This document shows, piece by piece, positions 11,200 through 21,781 of a DNA stretch of 64,000 nucleotides (positions are counted from its first letter, which is position 1; every line of letters begins with the position of its first letter). The position numbers and the translations under genes were made by a program. Below the pieces are notes generated by a model, which was not told the DNA's origin, searched no databases, and was given only the letters and a program-made list of their open reading frames with translations. Where the stretch lies: contig JAAAJB010000075.1 of assembly GCA_016098155.1 (NCBI GenBank), forward strand, positions 21,631 through 85,630, given 5' to 3'. Source of the stretch: Actinomortierella ambigua. Taxonomy: Eukaryota > Mortierellomycota > Mortierellomycetes > Mortierellales > Mortierellaceae.

Positions 11200-12903
11200 T
11201 TAAGCGCCAATCTTCTTTGCTGCCTGCAGCTCCTTGGACAGCAGCTCTCCCTCCATCTTCGTCACGGTCGCCTGCTCAAGCTCTGAATCATTTGTCACAG
11301 GGACGCCCACCTCGACCACCTCTTCCTTGACCTCCGCCACATTCGCCTCAACGTCGTCGTTGGCTGGCTTCTTGGGGAGAGAGGGCTTGTCATATGGCAC
11401 AAAAACCAAAGCCACCAGGAAGGCCACGCCTCCAAAGGCCGCCACTGCAAACAGAGCATTCTTGTAGCCTGTCATCAGCACTGGTCCCGTGACCGAAGGA
11501 TCGGTGCCGTTGGCCGCAGCTGAGATAACGTTGAAGATGGCAAGACCAAAAGGAGCACCCATCTGCAGTGCTGCACTGTACAGTGCACCAACAACACCTT
11601 GGTCCTCATTAGCGGCATCCTTCAAGGCCGTAACTTGCAAGGGCAGCATCGAAAAACCGAGACCAAAGACGTGAATAATCAATGCGGGGAAGGGGAGGGC
11701 CCAATAGCTGGTGTCCTCATCGACAAAGGCAAACATCAAGGCCGTCACCGAGCGGAAAAGGAACGCCAGGACAATGAACGGCTTAAAGGGGAAACGAGGC
11801 AAGACGCGACCGAGGACTGTAAACACAACGACGGCCAGTACAGAGTGGACAATGAAACCAACCGCCGTCTTGATCGCGTTCCAGCCGTACACTTCTTGGT
11901 AGATCAGCGTCACGTAAAACAGAATACCCTGGAACTGGGCCATGCCGATAAAAGTCAGCACAAAGCTCACAGGGAAGTAGCGGCTCTTCCACACTCGGAA
12001 AGGCATGATTGGGTGTGACACTTTTGTCTCGATGTACAGGAACACGCCGAGCAGGATGAGGCCTACAATTAGCATAGGAAGCGTCTTCTTGTCTGCGAAT
12101 CCCTCGTCGACACCGGCGCTGATATAGTAGACTAGGAGGACAATTGAGGCTGTGATGGTGATGGCGCCAGGGTAATCAATGACCGGCTTCGTTGCCTTGG
12201 GCGGAGATGAAGGGATCGAAATGAAGCCGATCAAAAACAGAGCAAAGCTGATAATTGCAGTAAGGCGGAAGAGCCATTCCCACCCAATTGATGAGAGGAA
12301 GGCTCCTGCAAGCAAAATACCGACAACGGCTCCCATGGCACCAAAGGCACCAAAGATGGACAGTGCCTTGGTTCGAGCGGGGCCAGCGGGGTAGGTGATG
12401 GCAATGAGAGCCAGCGCTGTGGGAATGGTGAAAGCTGCACCCACACCTTGAAGAGCGCGGGCAACTGAGAAGACGACGGGCGAACGCGCAAAGCTGACCA
12501 CCAGAGACCAGATCGAGAACCAAGCAAGACCAGTCAAGAAGACGCGACGATGGCCAAAAAGATCGCCAATGCGACCGGCGACCAGCAGCAGGCCAGCAAA
12601 TGAAAGGGTATAGGCTGACACGATCCACTGCATCTGACCGACATCAAAGTGGAGATCCTTGGCGATGGAAAAGAGCGCAACAGAGACAGAGGCTCCGTTC
12701 ACAATGTCGAGGAACTGCGCAAGAGAGACCACATAGAGCAAAAGAGGCTGCAGCCTTTCTCGCAGCGCGTCGAACTTGTTTTCGGTTTTAGGAGTGGGAG
12801 GGGCATTGGCATGAAGGGTCTTGACCGTGGAGTCCTCTTGGATACTGATCGTGACAGTCGACGAGGAGGGCGAAGGTGACTTTGTAGCCATCGTGAATGG
12901 CAA
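11200..12903 (-). CDS. MFS multidrug exporter, DHA2-like (paralogue 2)
   Basis: Single exon, 567 residues. A second methionine four codons in (MATKSPSPSS) is an equally good start. It carries QMQWIVSAYTLSFAGLLLVA, the A-motif GRIGDLFGHRRVF, and ALQGVGAAFTIPTALALIAI, nearly the same as paralogue 1, then FRLTAIISFALF and, in the C-terminal half, the words DAANEDQGVVGALYSAALQMG that both copies share. Many hydrophobic segments fit 14 membrane helices. The cytosolic C-terminus is acidic and lysine-rich. It lies head-to-tail with paralogue 1, which suggests tandem duplication, followed by intron gain in one copy or loss by retroposition in the other. Likely a proton-driven plasma-membrane exporter; substrate unknown. 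Confidence 0.92.
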   Translation of the reverse strand: MPFTMATKSPSPSSSTVTISIQEDSTVKTLHANAPPTPKTENKFDALRERLQPLLLYVVSLAQFLDIVNGASVSVALFSIAKDLHFDVGQMQWIVSAYTLSFAGLLLVAGRIGDLFGHRRVFLTGLAWFSIWSLVVSFARSPVVFSVARALQGVGAAFTIPTALALIAITYPAGPARTKALSIFGAFGAMGAVVGILLAGAFLSSIGWEWLFRLTAIISFALFLIGFISIPSSPPKATKPVIDYPGAITITASIVLLVYYISAGVDEGFADKKTLPMLIVGLILLGVFLYIETKVSHPIMPFRVWKSRYFPVSFVLTFIGMAQFQGILFYVTLIYQEVYGWNAIKTAVGFIVHSVLAVVVFTVLGRVLPRFPFKPFIVLAFLFRSVTALMFAFVDEDTSYWALPFPALIIHVFGLGFSMLPLQVTALKDAANEDQGVVGALYSAALQMGAPFGLAIFNVISAAANGTDPSVTGPVLMTGYKNALFAVAAFGGVAFLVALVFVPYDKPSLPKKPANDDVEANVAEVKEEVVEVGVPVTNDSELEQATVTKMEGELLSKELQAAKKIGA

Positions 12904-13538
12904 TATAGTATGGTAAGAGTGGGGATGTAGCTAGGGGTTGCGGGGCTATGAGCTTTCAAGCTGGCTCACGAATTAGACTATGAGGAATAGCGAGGTGATT
13001 GATTTTCTACTATGGCTTGTTGAGAATTATTGTTTCGTTGATGAGAGAGGGTAGTTTGGAGCAATCGTGGTCTTTTATATTTGGTGATGTTCGTTCAGCT
13101 TTGACCACATCTGTGGTTGGTCAGCGCAGCGACGGATAAATAGAGTCTTTTGGTTGCCTTTTTGTGTCACCAAGTGACATCAAAGAGAAGCTCAAATAAA
13201 CATGGTGGCTGAATTTCAAATCAACTTTTGCTCACCATCACATCGAAAAATACAAACTGCTCCAATTGGAGCGAGTGTAGACGCGCGGCGCTTCTCTTTC
13301 CACCCCTCTCTGACCCCGGGAAAACGTTTTACTCTGGTCCACAATGTTGACAAACCACACAATGATTAGCGGCGCACACAAACCATGACTGACAGTTGCT
13401 AAACTGGGGGAGCAATGCGCGGCGTGTTGTTCTTTGCTTAAGTCACGTTTTGGCAAAAGCTTCGATTGCTGCGCGCAGCTGTCGCTGTAAAAGTAGCTTG
13501 CGGTTCCCCCTCCTTGCACATTCATTTTATCAATAGTA
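12904..13538. other. Upstream region of MFS-2
   Basis: This stretch contains the MFS-2 promoter (TATA at 13073) and further minus-strand open frames without a recognisable domain. Nothing else is supported. Confidence 0.5.
13073..13079 (-). promoter_or_regulatory. TATA box of MFS paralogue 2
   Basis: The minus strand reads ATATAAAAGA about 170 bases upstream of the MFS-2 start codon, a good TATA element at a normal fungal distance. Inducible exporters often have TATA promoters; that this one is inducible is inference. Confidence 0.55.
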
Positions 13539-13856
13539 TCAATACCCATACTCCACAGCTGAGAGAACACCGATGGTGATTGCGGTTGAAACTGAAGACG
13601 AGGGGAGCGTTCGTGATCTGCCAACACGCATTCTTGTGCTAGCTACATCCAGTAACGGCTTGTGAGCTAAACAACTAACGGGTGTTCGCGTTCTAAGAGC
13701 TTTCTGCGCAGCTGATGGATTCCTCAGGGGCAACGGCACCGTTACTTTCACAGTAGGCCAAATTTCGTGCGAGCTGCGCAGATCTTCATGTGCAAACGAG
13801 ACTGTGATGCCCATCAGCTTATCCACTTTTGGAAAATCCTTTAGCTTCAGCTTCAT
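13539..13856 (-). CDS. Hypothetical ORF, 105 residues
   Basis: An ATG-started frame on the minus strand begins MKLKLKDFPKVDKLMGITVS. The first 60 residues look protein-like, with mixed charged and hydrophobic positions, and the remainder less so. I recognise no family. Neighbouring frames further along the same strand (from about 13630 down) also look protein-like, so this may be the first exon of a split gene or a decayed one. It ends 124 bases before the stop codon of eL13 in map terms, and points towards MFS-2. Confidence 0.25.
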   Translation of the reverse strand: MKLKLKDFPKVDKLMGITVSFAHEDLRSSHEIWPTVKVTVPLPLRNPSAAQKALRTRTPVSCLAHKPLLDVASTRMRVGRSRTLPSSSVSTAITIGVLSAVEYGY

Positions 13857-13979
13857 TCAAACCAATAACTTAGTGGCAACAATCTTTGTATTGAAAAAAA
13901 ACTTGCGTTCCTTTATGCTTTTGACCAGAGCACTGGGCGGGCAGTAAGAAAGAATGCTTTAATGACAAGGGAGAAGAAT

Positions 13980-15132
13980 TTACTTCTTCTTGTTAGCCTC
14001 CTCCTCCTCCTTGGCCTTGCGGCGGGCCTCACGGATACCAGCAAGACGGGCAATGGAGCGGGCCTTGCGGTGCTGCTCGTAGGCAGAGTTGTTCTTCTCC
14101 TCCTGGGTGACCTTGCGAGCCTTCTCCTTGGCCCAGACCTGAGTGACGGGGAAGATGGCACCAGTGTACTGGGTGGCGGCGGAGAGCTCAGAAGCCTCAG
14201 CATCACCCTTCTTGGGCTTACCAGCCTTGCGGGGGAAGACAATGAGCTTGCTCTTGTAGGCCTTCAGGCGCTGAACGTTCAGCTGCAGGGACTCCTCAGA
14301 GCGGTTGCGGCGACGGTGGTCAACCGAGACACCGATGGAGAGAGCCTCCTTGCGGCGGATGCCAGCGGCCTATAGACACAAAGGAATAAAATAAACAGGC
14401 GAGTAGGACTTGTCAGTCATCACATTTGTGTATCACGCAAAATGCTGGGAATTGCTTTTTGGGCGAGTCTTCGGGGAGGAATTGTTGTTGATATGGTGCT
14501 TTCGTCTTGTCCAGCTTAGTCAAGGTGTGGAGATTGGGTGGCATCCAAATAAATAACAGCAACCGCCACACTCCTGATTTGCATATATCCCCATGCTTTT
14601 TTCGCCATAAAATTCCAGCGTCCAGGACTGTGTGTTGCAGCTGCGCTCCAGCTTTCTCCCGAATAGGTGTGCGTACCTTGAGCTCCTCAAGGGTGAAGCC
14701 ACGACCAGCACGGAGCTTGGTGTTGTACTTGATGGTGGGGCAGCGGACGGCGGGGCGGATCAAGCCATCAACGGGGCGAGGAGCGACGCGAGCGGCCTTC
14801 TGGACACGCGCAATGCGGCGGGACTTCTTGCGACCAGCCTGGTCCAACCAGGTCTTGACACGCGACTGCCAGTCCTTGCGGAAGTGCTATTAAAATTCCC
14901 ATGATACACAGAATAAAGTGGACAAGAGTCTTAGTCTTCCTTGTTGCCTCTGTGCATGTATAGACTGTCAAACAACAAGAGGGGTTGCCAGTGTGCACGG
15001 AAAGCGAAGACAGCACAACTCTTACGGCCAGGTCGTAGAGTTCAGGGCTGCCTTGCTGTGCACGACTGTCCTCTCAGCGGTATTCCTGAAAAGAGAACGC
15101 ACCTGGTTGGGCAACTGATTGTTGTGCTTCAT
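13980..15132 (-). CDS. RPL13: 60S ribosomal protein eL13 (L13)
   Basis: Structural protein of the large ribosomal subunit. Exons in reading order: 15132-15103, 14886-14677, 14369-13980, all phase 0, 209 residues. The product starts [20 protein letters not shown], followed by [45 protein letters not shown] and, across the second junction, [20 protein letters not shown], all as in eL13. It ends with a lysine/glutamate-rich helix and KKK. Exon 1 codes only 10 residues. The bases just before the ATG (GTCAACAG-ACC) look like a splice acceptor, so a leader intron is possible. Divergent from uS9. Confidence 0.96.
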
Positions 15133-16466
15133 GGTCTGTTGACGAGTTGATGTAACAAAGGTTCATCCATGAGCCACGCAGCAAGTTGAGGAAGGGTTGA
15201 AGTGTAACGTCAAATACGCCAGAATATCCAGTTATCGTAAGGTTGACCAGTTTCCAGAACGACATAACGACGAGTGCACACGGACATAGGATTGAAGAAC
15301 AAAAAGTAAAGAGACAATCATTAGCGAGTGTGCTGGTGGTCGAAGGCAAAACATCAAGTCATCTCTGTGCACCCAAGAGGCGGGTGGGAGGTGGATCGGG
15401 TTGTTGAAGACTGCTAGATTGAACGATGTTGGTGTCGTCTTAGGAAAGTGTTGTAACAGAGTTGGAATCGGTGATGTTTGTCCTTGCATCGTTCTCCACT
15501 TGATGTTGGTGCTTGCACGATAGCAAGTGCTGGATATTCCTGGGGCCAACAACGACAGTGTAGAAGTAAAGGCCCTCCAACGACCAATACAACAGCGGTT
15601 CCCCCTGCCTCGACTAGTGACAGGTGAGCCTCATGGAATCAGAGGTTCACGATGTCTGCCAGGTCTTTCTCGGCCGCTCTCCATCGTTCGACTCTGTTGC
15701 TCTGCTGATGTCGGTATAAGTGGTGACACGGCCTTATCTCTAACGCCCAGAACAGTGCAATACGGGTGCGTGGAGGCAGAGGGAGTATCGAAATAGCGAT
15801 GGATGGTGCTGGTTGGTGATATCTGCCGATGGATGGGTGCTTTCGCCTCTTGGATGCACATGCACTCTGTCGACTCTCTCAGTTCCGGCCTGCATACCGA
15901 AAATGGATGAAGTGAAAGAGGGAGCAGAAAATCTCAAGTCCGCGAATTAAAATGTGATTTGGGTGACCGTTTTCACTGTGATCTTGCGGGTGGGCCATCT
16001 TCAAAGTCCCCTTGACACTGACATTCCTTTCCCTTGCCTTTACGTCTGTCTTCGCTATTAAGCCCGTCGTAGAGCCGTCATTCTCGGCCCAAAGCCAATG
16101 AACTCTTACTGTTTCTATTTATTGTTTATTATTCTCGGCCCCCCTACGCCTTCGGCACTGGGTATGCGCTTAACTGTACTTTGATGCCATGTTCCTGTGC
16201 AGCAGGTTGCCCCCTCTTCTACATGCCAGATAGGTAGGGCCTCATATATGTTGACTACTAAAGAAAGATCGCGTACAACAACTACACTAGTCACTGATGA
16301 CATTTATGGCTTGTTCCCTGCGACTCTTCACAATCCTGGCGTATTCAGGCACTGAAAGAAATGACAGGCAAGTCCTCTTAGGCATGCTAAACCACGTAAA
16401 AACTGCTTTATTGCAAACCTTTTGGAAGAATCTGATGCTCGCTCTCGGGCTCTCTCTCTCTCTCTT

Positions 16467-16497
<31 letters not shown>

Positions 16498-17118
16498 CGC
16501 CAAAGCGTGGAGGTAGAAAAAGACAAGTGGCGGTGATGCGCACATTAAAACATCCACAATTAGTTGCGAGTGAACTTCTGCTTAGTTACGGTTGGCAGCA
16601 CTACAGAGGAAGCTGGTGAAGGATATCAATACAGTGAATAGTGGGCGAGTGTTGGAGCGTCAAGCAGCATTAGCATTAAGAACGTGGTATGTGTAGTTTT
16701 TTTTTTTTTTACAGGGGGGATGAAAAGACTTGTAAAATTCTAGGCCAACAAACAAGTCACTGTCAAGGCGTTAAATTAGCGACGGAGCAAACTTTCGTTT
16801 CCCTCTCTCTCACAAATTTCTGGTATGCCAGGACGACCAACAAGGAGAGGGGCGGATCGTACGCATCCAAAGGAACAAGACACCCATCCATCGATCATTC
16901 TCGGCATCAGGCACCATCCGTCGCCACGCCAACCCTTTTGAAGACGGCGTCAATGGGAAATACTCATCCCAGAGGAGCTGAGAGTGATCGGTGGAGGGAG
17001 ACTTTGTTCCCGTGCTACATCCACCCCAACATCTATGCATGAACAAAGCAAGCAGTCCTGCTCAGGCGACTAACCTCGAGTGCAACTCTTCCATCTGCTT
17101 TCCCCAACTACAGGCAAT
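15133..17118. promoter_or_regulatory. Divergent region between two ribosomal protein genes
   Basis: This gap of 1986 bases separates the eL13 and uS9 start codons. Immediately before the uS9 ATG there is a textbook intron end: branch-like GACTAAC at 17068-17074, a pyrimidine tract, and CTACAG ending at 17113, only five bases from ATG. A 5' leader intron is therefore likely, and much of the gap may be leader introns. A CT/CA microsatellite lies at about 16449-16493. I see no coding gene. Confidence 0.55.
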
Positions 17119-18276
17119 ATGTCTCAGAGTGTCCAGTGCTACGGCCGCAAGGCAAGTCTCTTGGGAGAGCTCTTGTTGGATCGTTGGTTACCATAAGATG
17201 GAACCACCAGCGGACATCAAGCTCTGAGATTACAAGTGGCGAGAAGGATCAGGGAACGGACGTAGTTGGTCAGAGTCGGCCACTTTGGGGCGCTTCAGCA
17301 ATAGTACCAACAGGAGCGGCTATGCCTTGCAACTCTACCAATCAGGCGACAGTTTTCAGGAGGAAGGATGGACCCAACATCGTTGAATCAAACCTGTGGA
17401 GGTGCATTGACGTAGACAGGGATGGCACAGCAAGCTTCTCATGGGGAAACTATGCATCAGCGAAAACTTGGTGGAACTGGAGGACCGGACCACAGCGTGG
17501 AACAAAAGTGGGAGTGCCTGGCGACTATCGACTTTTTTTTTGAGTGCCCTAGTCGTGATTTACGCTAGTGGAGCGACAGACAACAACAGCAGGGGCAGTT
17601 TCGTGCTGCAGGATTTCATTTCGACGTTTTCAGCTTTCCAACCTGAACGAAGGCCCTCTACAGTCACCAACGACCACTCCCCTGAAAGCCTTTCAAAGAA
17701 AGATTTGGCGTCTAACACGTTTTCGTAACGACCTTGCACCACCTTCACGATGGAACCATCTTTATAGAAAACCGCCACCGCTGTTGCTCACTGCAAGGCT
17801 GGCCGAGGCCTCATCCGCCTCAACGGCTCCCCTCTCGAGCTCGTTGAGCCCGATGTCCTGAAGTTCAAGGTCTACGAGCCCATCCTGAAGGTTGGCTCTG
17901 ACAAGTTCGCCAACGTTGACATCCGCATCCGTGTCAAGGGTGGTGGACACACCTCGCAGATCTACGCCATCCGTCAGGCCGTCGCCAAGGCCATCGTCGC
18001 TTACTACCAGAAGTACGTCGATGAGGCCTCGAAGAACGAGCTCAAGCAGATCTTCCTCCAGTACGACCGTACCCTCTTGGTCGCCGATCCCCGTCGCTGC
18101 GAGCCCAAGAAGTTCGGCGGTGCTGGTGCCCGTGCCAGGTGCGTTATTTTTTTCTTTGTTTGGAGTCTTATGCTTAAAATGCATGATCTACCGGATAACG
18201 TGTTTTGCCTAACATGTCCTTTTTTTCCACTTTTTTTTTTCTTCTGATCTACAGATACCAGAAGTCCTACCGTTAA
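17119..18276 (+). CDS. RPS16: 40S ribosomal protein uS9 (S16)
   Basis: Small-subunit ribosomal protein of the uS9 family, whose C-terminal tail reaches the decoding site. Exons 17119-17151, 17768-18138 and 18255-18276 give 141 residues (yeast 143, human 146). The product reads [11 protein letters not shown], then [45 protein letters not shown] and [20 protein letters not shown], and ends in ARARYQKSYR, the invariant uS9 tail. The first intron (616 bases) begins with GC instead of GT (AAG|GCAAGTCT) and ends TTTATAG. No GT in the area keeps the frame. A poly(A) signal AATAAA is at 18401. Confidence 0.96.
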
Positions 18277-18400
18277 AGGAGAGACTCGTGGAATGTTTGG
18301 TTCGAGTTGTGCTATGTTTTTCTCGTGGCTTTCAGGAGTATCTTCCATGCTTTTGGCCACATTTTAAATGAGCAACAAACAACGGATACGAGCATGACTG

Positions 18401-18406
18401 AATAAA
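18401..18406 (+). terminator. Polyadenylation signal of uS9 gene
   Basis: A canonical AATAAA lies 125 bases after the uS9 stop codon and before the next gene's leader. Confidence 0.5.
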
Positions 18407-18583
18407 TGACACTTTCGAATGTCGCTTGATACAATTTGTCTTGATACAATTTTTTTAAAAAAGGGTGACGTCATTGAAATTTGCGCGCGGGGCGGAGAGC
18501 AGCAGATGCTCCGAGCTTCGGAGGTTGAGAGTATAATGCGGCTCGGTGATCGGCATTCATCTTAACGCACACATTCATCAGCC

Positions 18584-19512
18584 ATGTCAGGATACGGTTT
18601 CAACGGTGGTAAGGCAATTGTTCCTTCGTTTAGAGCTCATTCTAACTGCAGGCAACGTTGTCAACGAATGAAGAACGCTGTTAACCAGCTCCCAGCTATT
18701 CCGGATCTAACAACCCCTGTCTATACTCCTCTCCCTCTCAACTATGGTGTCTGATCACCGCATGCGTTCATCTTGCTGTGCATGTTGCTCTATTGTGCCG
18801 TGTATTTCCGTCAAATGCACTCAATGCTTGATTCGCTTCAACATAAACACGATTGATGCCTGCTGATGCTCCTCTTCCTGCCTCCCGCCACCTGATCTGT
18901 TCGCTTCTGGATGTTTTCCATGGGATATCCACCCCCAACACACCTACTTCGCGCTCCAATCACCTTGGCTCTGTACCAACCGACTGATCTCGTGCGACTA
19001 CTACGTCTGCTATCAACAACAATGATATGCTACGTTGCAACCGACGTTGGACTCGATTTCAATTGCTGGATATTTTCGTGATCTACTGGGGCAATCAAAC
19101 AACAGGTCGCAACAGATGCTACCCTTACTGGCAAGAGTTCTACAAGTGCTACGCTCTTGCTGATAGACCCGAAGAGTGTGTCCTTCAGCGCGACGATTAC
19201 CTCGAGTGCCTTCATCACAGCAAGGAGGTAAGAGCCGCTGACACAAAGGACTGGATGACACACTTACGGATATCATATCGTGGCATTAATTGTGATTGAT
19301 TAGCAAAGTCTTAACTAACCGTGCTCCATGCTATTGTCACGTCCTTCTGGTCATAGATTCTCCGAACAAAGGCTATTCAGGATGAGCACTTGAAGCAGAA
19401 GGAGAAGCGCGCTCACGAGGCTGCTGAGCACAAGAAGAAGGCAGATTCGGCTTCGGCAAGCAATGTCCCCCGATTGAACGTGGTCGAGGACAAGGCGAAG
19501 GCATCAGCATAA
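18584..19512 (+). CDS. Complex I subunit NDUFS5-like (NIPM), twin CX9C protein
   Basis: Accessory subunit on the intermembrane-space side of mitochondrial complex I. Exons 18584-18608, 19106-19227 and 19357-19512 give 100 residues. The start MSGYGFNGG joins to RNRCYPYWQEFYKCYALA, and the second motif is ECVLQRDDYLECLHHSKE. Both are C-x9-C pairs, the feature that lets Mia40 trap and oxidise the protein in the intermembrane space. The C-terminus is a lysine-rich helix ending in KAKASA, as in fungal orthologues. Intron 1 is 497 bases, intron 2 is 129. The N-terminal GxGxNGG context before the first Cys is, from memory, typical of the Yarrowia/Neurospora subunit. Confidence 0.85.
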
Positions 19513-19706
19513 ATCTTGAGGTTTTTCTGGACCACATGAACTCATAACTTCATCAATACCACTTCATGGCGGAGGAGTGAAGGACAAGGCGGCGCTGAAG
19601 GACACATCGTAGAGACAACCGTTGTTTTTTTTATAATAGAATGAAATCGCCAAACAAAACATGCGGATCACTACCTTGTTTCTGTTTTATTGAAAGAGCT
19701 CCGGAA

Positions 19707-21781
19707 TCATGTTGACTTTTGTTGGAGGTCCTTTTCAACCTTGAGCTTGACCAAGTCAAGACACGTCTTGGCATCTTCAAACGAGTCGTGCCCATCTTCT
19801 GTGTCTTGGATGAAGCGCTGAAGATATTGTTGCGCCATGAATTGCAGGCTGTACTTGAAATTGCCTCCTCGTGGGTGGGGGAACAGCTATTTCAGACCGC
19901 ACAAAAAAAAAAAAAAAATAGCACATATCTCTTGTCAGGAAACCACTTCAAGCTCTTCCAATGTTTGGTGCAGTTAGCGACTCAAATATTGCTTTCAAAG
20001 TTACCATGCTAGTGTCGATGACCGTGTTGTGGACCAAGCGCAGGACCTTAAAGTCGTTATCGAGACTCTGGCCAATAATGATTGTCTTGGAGTCGATCAA
20101 CTCAAACAGCTTTTCACGAACCTCCTCCAGTGTGTATTTCGCGTCATCCAATGATTTGATACCACTAAGTGGAGGTTTTTTTGCGCCAGCAAGGTCAGTG
20201 TGTGTGGATGAGACATTCAGGAGGTGAGGAATTTCTGGTCGCTCAAGTGTGCAAGGGAAAGGGTGTATAGACTATACCTGAAGCGAGTGTTGAGATCAAT
20301 GACGGGGTGTTTTGGTTTGACAAGTTCATCCAAAATGGTCTGTCCGTCACCACCTACAACCGAGATTCGCACCATCTCAAATCCTCCGGCGGTGTAGCAC
20401 ATCTCACAGTCCATGGCGACCACGGCGTGTGGTGCAGGCGTGGAGCGATCGGGTGTTTCGACAAATGGGATACGTGTATGAAGTAGCGATAATCCGTCTT
20501 CTTTGTACACGTGGGGCCCTGGTGTACATCCTTCTGAGCCAATAGGTTCTTCACAGCAGCGAAAGACTCGCACCCTATCGCCTTTTTCGTAGAAAACAAG
20601 AAGAATAAAAAAAAAGAGTGAGTCGTCCAGGGTCGTGGGGCAGGAAGAGTGGAGATGGCAGATCAAAATCAAGTGAGTCACCTCCACTTACCAAAGGTTT
20701 TGGACATTTTCGCGCGGAGAGGGTGATACAGACAGGCCGCCCGATCAGACTCCTCCAAATGATCCTTGATCGTAAACGATCCGCCGCATCGATCACAGAT
20801 GCCTTTTGGGCTTGGGATGGGGTCGAGCGTGGCTGGCAGCTCGACCGGATAACCGTGGTCTTGAAGCTGCTGCTTGGTTGGACAGTAGGCCTTGGCCAGT
20901 TGCCAAATCTCTAGCAGGGACGCCGAGGTGTCCTTTACTGGATTCCACTCTCCCTCGATGCCCACATCGTCAGGGCCTGTGGCTGGTGGTCGCTTTTTCA
21001 GTCGCTGGAGCGTAACGGCGGCAAGACTCTTGTAGGTGCCTTGGGTTGTTTTTTTGTGAATATCGCTCTCTTGTGCGACAGCGTGCTCGCTGGCGACTGC
21101 GTCGCCGTCTTTCAATGAGGCGTAAATACGTCGGAAGGCTTCGTAGAGCTGCGTTACAACTTTTTGTCGCAGTTGAGGTTTGGAATGGCTCCTCAGATCA
21201 ATCTTGAGTACGGGGGGCCCCTTATTCGTGGCGGGGAGTCTCGAGGATGAGGTGGAGGTCGATGCGGATGAAGATTGCTGCTGCTGTTTAGGTCGAGTGA
21301 CCGTGTCAGGTCGCGCTAATAGAACAGCACCCGAGGACTTGGATGGACCAGAGTAGGATTGTGGACTTGACGATGGGGCCATGTGATCTTGCTTAGGTCG
21401 TTTGACTTGAAGCGCGTTCTGCGTGGTCGACGATGTGATGTTACTGCTGCTGCTATTGTTGTTGCTAACCGAGCCTATTGGCCTCGAAGACGCAGGTGAG
21501 GATGGAATGTTTTCCGATGCTGGTGTAGTTGGCTGCTTCCGCTTTGTTCCTACGCTTGGACTAGGGTTACTGGAGGGGCCTGCATAGCCTGGAGGACGGA
21601 CTGGAATGCAGCTGCTGCCAGTCGGCTGGTGTTTTTCCTGCACTTGCGACGAGGCAGAAGAAGAGGAGGAGGGCGTTGGGGTTGGAAGAGAGTGGTGCGA
21701 GAAGAGACACACTCCGCGCCGCGGGCAGTCGGGAAGATTGGGGCATGGAATGGAGGTAAAGAGACCTAGGGATTTCAGCAT
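19707..21781 (-). CDS. RNA exonuclease of the REX3/REXO1 type (DEDDh)
   Basis: 3'-5' RNA exonuclease that trims structured RNAs. Exons in reading order: 21781-20692, 20581-20278, 20164-20005, 19886-19707, giving 577 residues. The N-terminus has a CCCH zinc finger (C13-x5-C19-x5-C25-x3-H29). A long S/T/P-rich linker with poly(S/N) follows. A Cys/His cluster (CDRCGGS, CLYHP, then FRCCEE and SEGCTPGPHVYK) precedes the nuclease, as in Rex3/REXO1. The catalytic motifs are VAMDCEMCYT (Exo I), IGQSLDNDFKVL (Exo II) and HDSFEDAKTCLDLV (Exo III with His and Asp). The four carboxylates and the His needed for DEDDh activity are all present. It converges with the NDUFS5-like gene, stops being 195 bases apart. 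Confidence 0.9.

Noticed and set aside
13962..14375. A 137-codon plus-strand frame rich in leucine
   Set aside because: It is the complement of the last exon of eL13.
14370..14676. Box C/D snoRNA in an eL13 intron
   Set aside because: GTGATGACTGA is present on the minus strand, but the C and D boxes overlap and no second box pair or terminal stem was seen.
17762..18184. A 140-codon minus-strand frame
   Set aside because: Complement of the uS9 main exon, no independent support.
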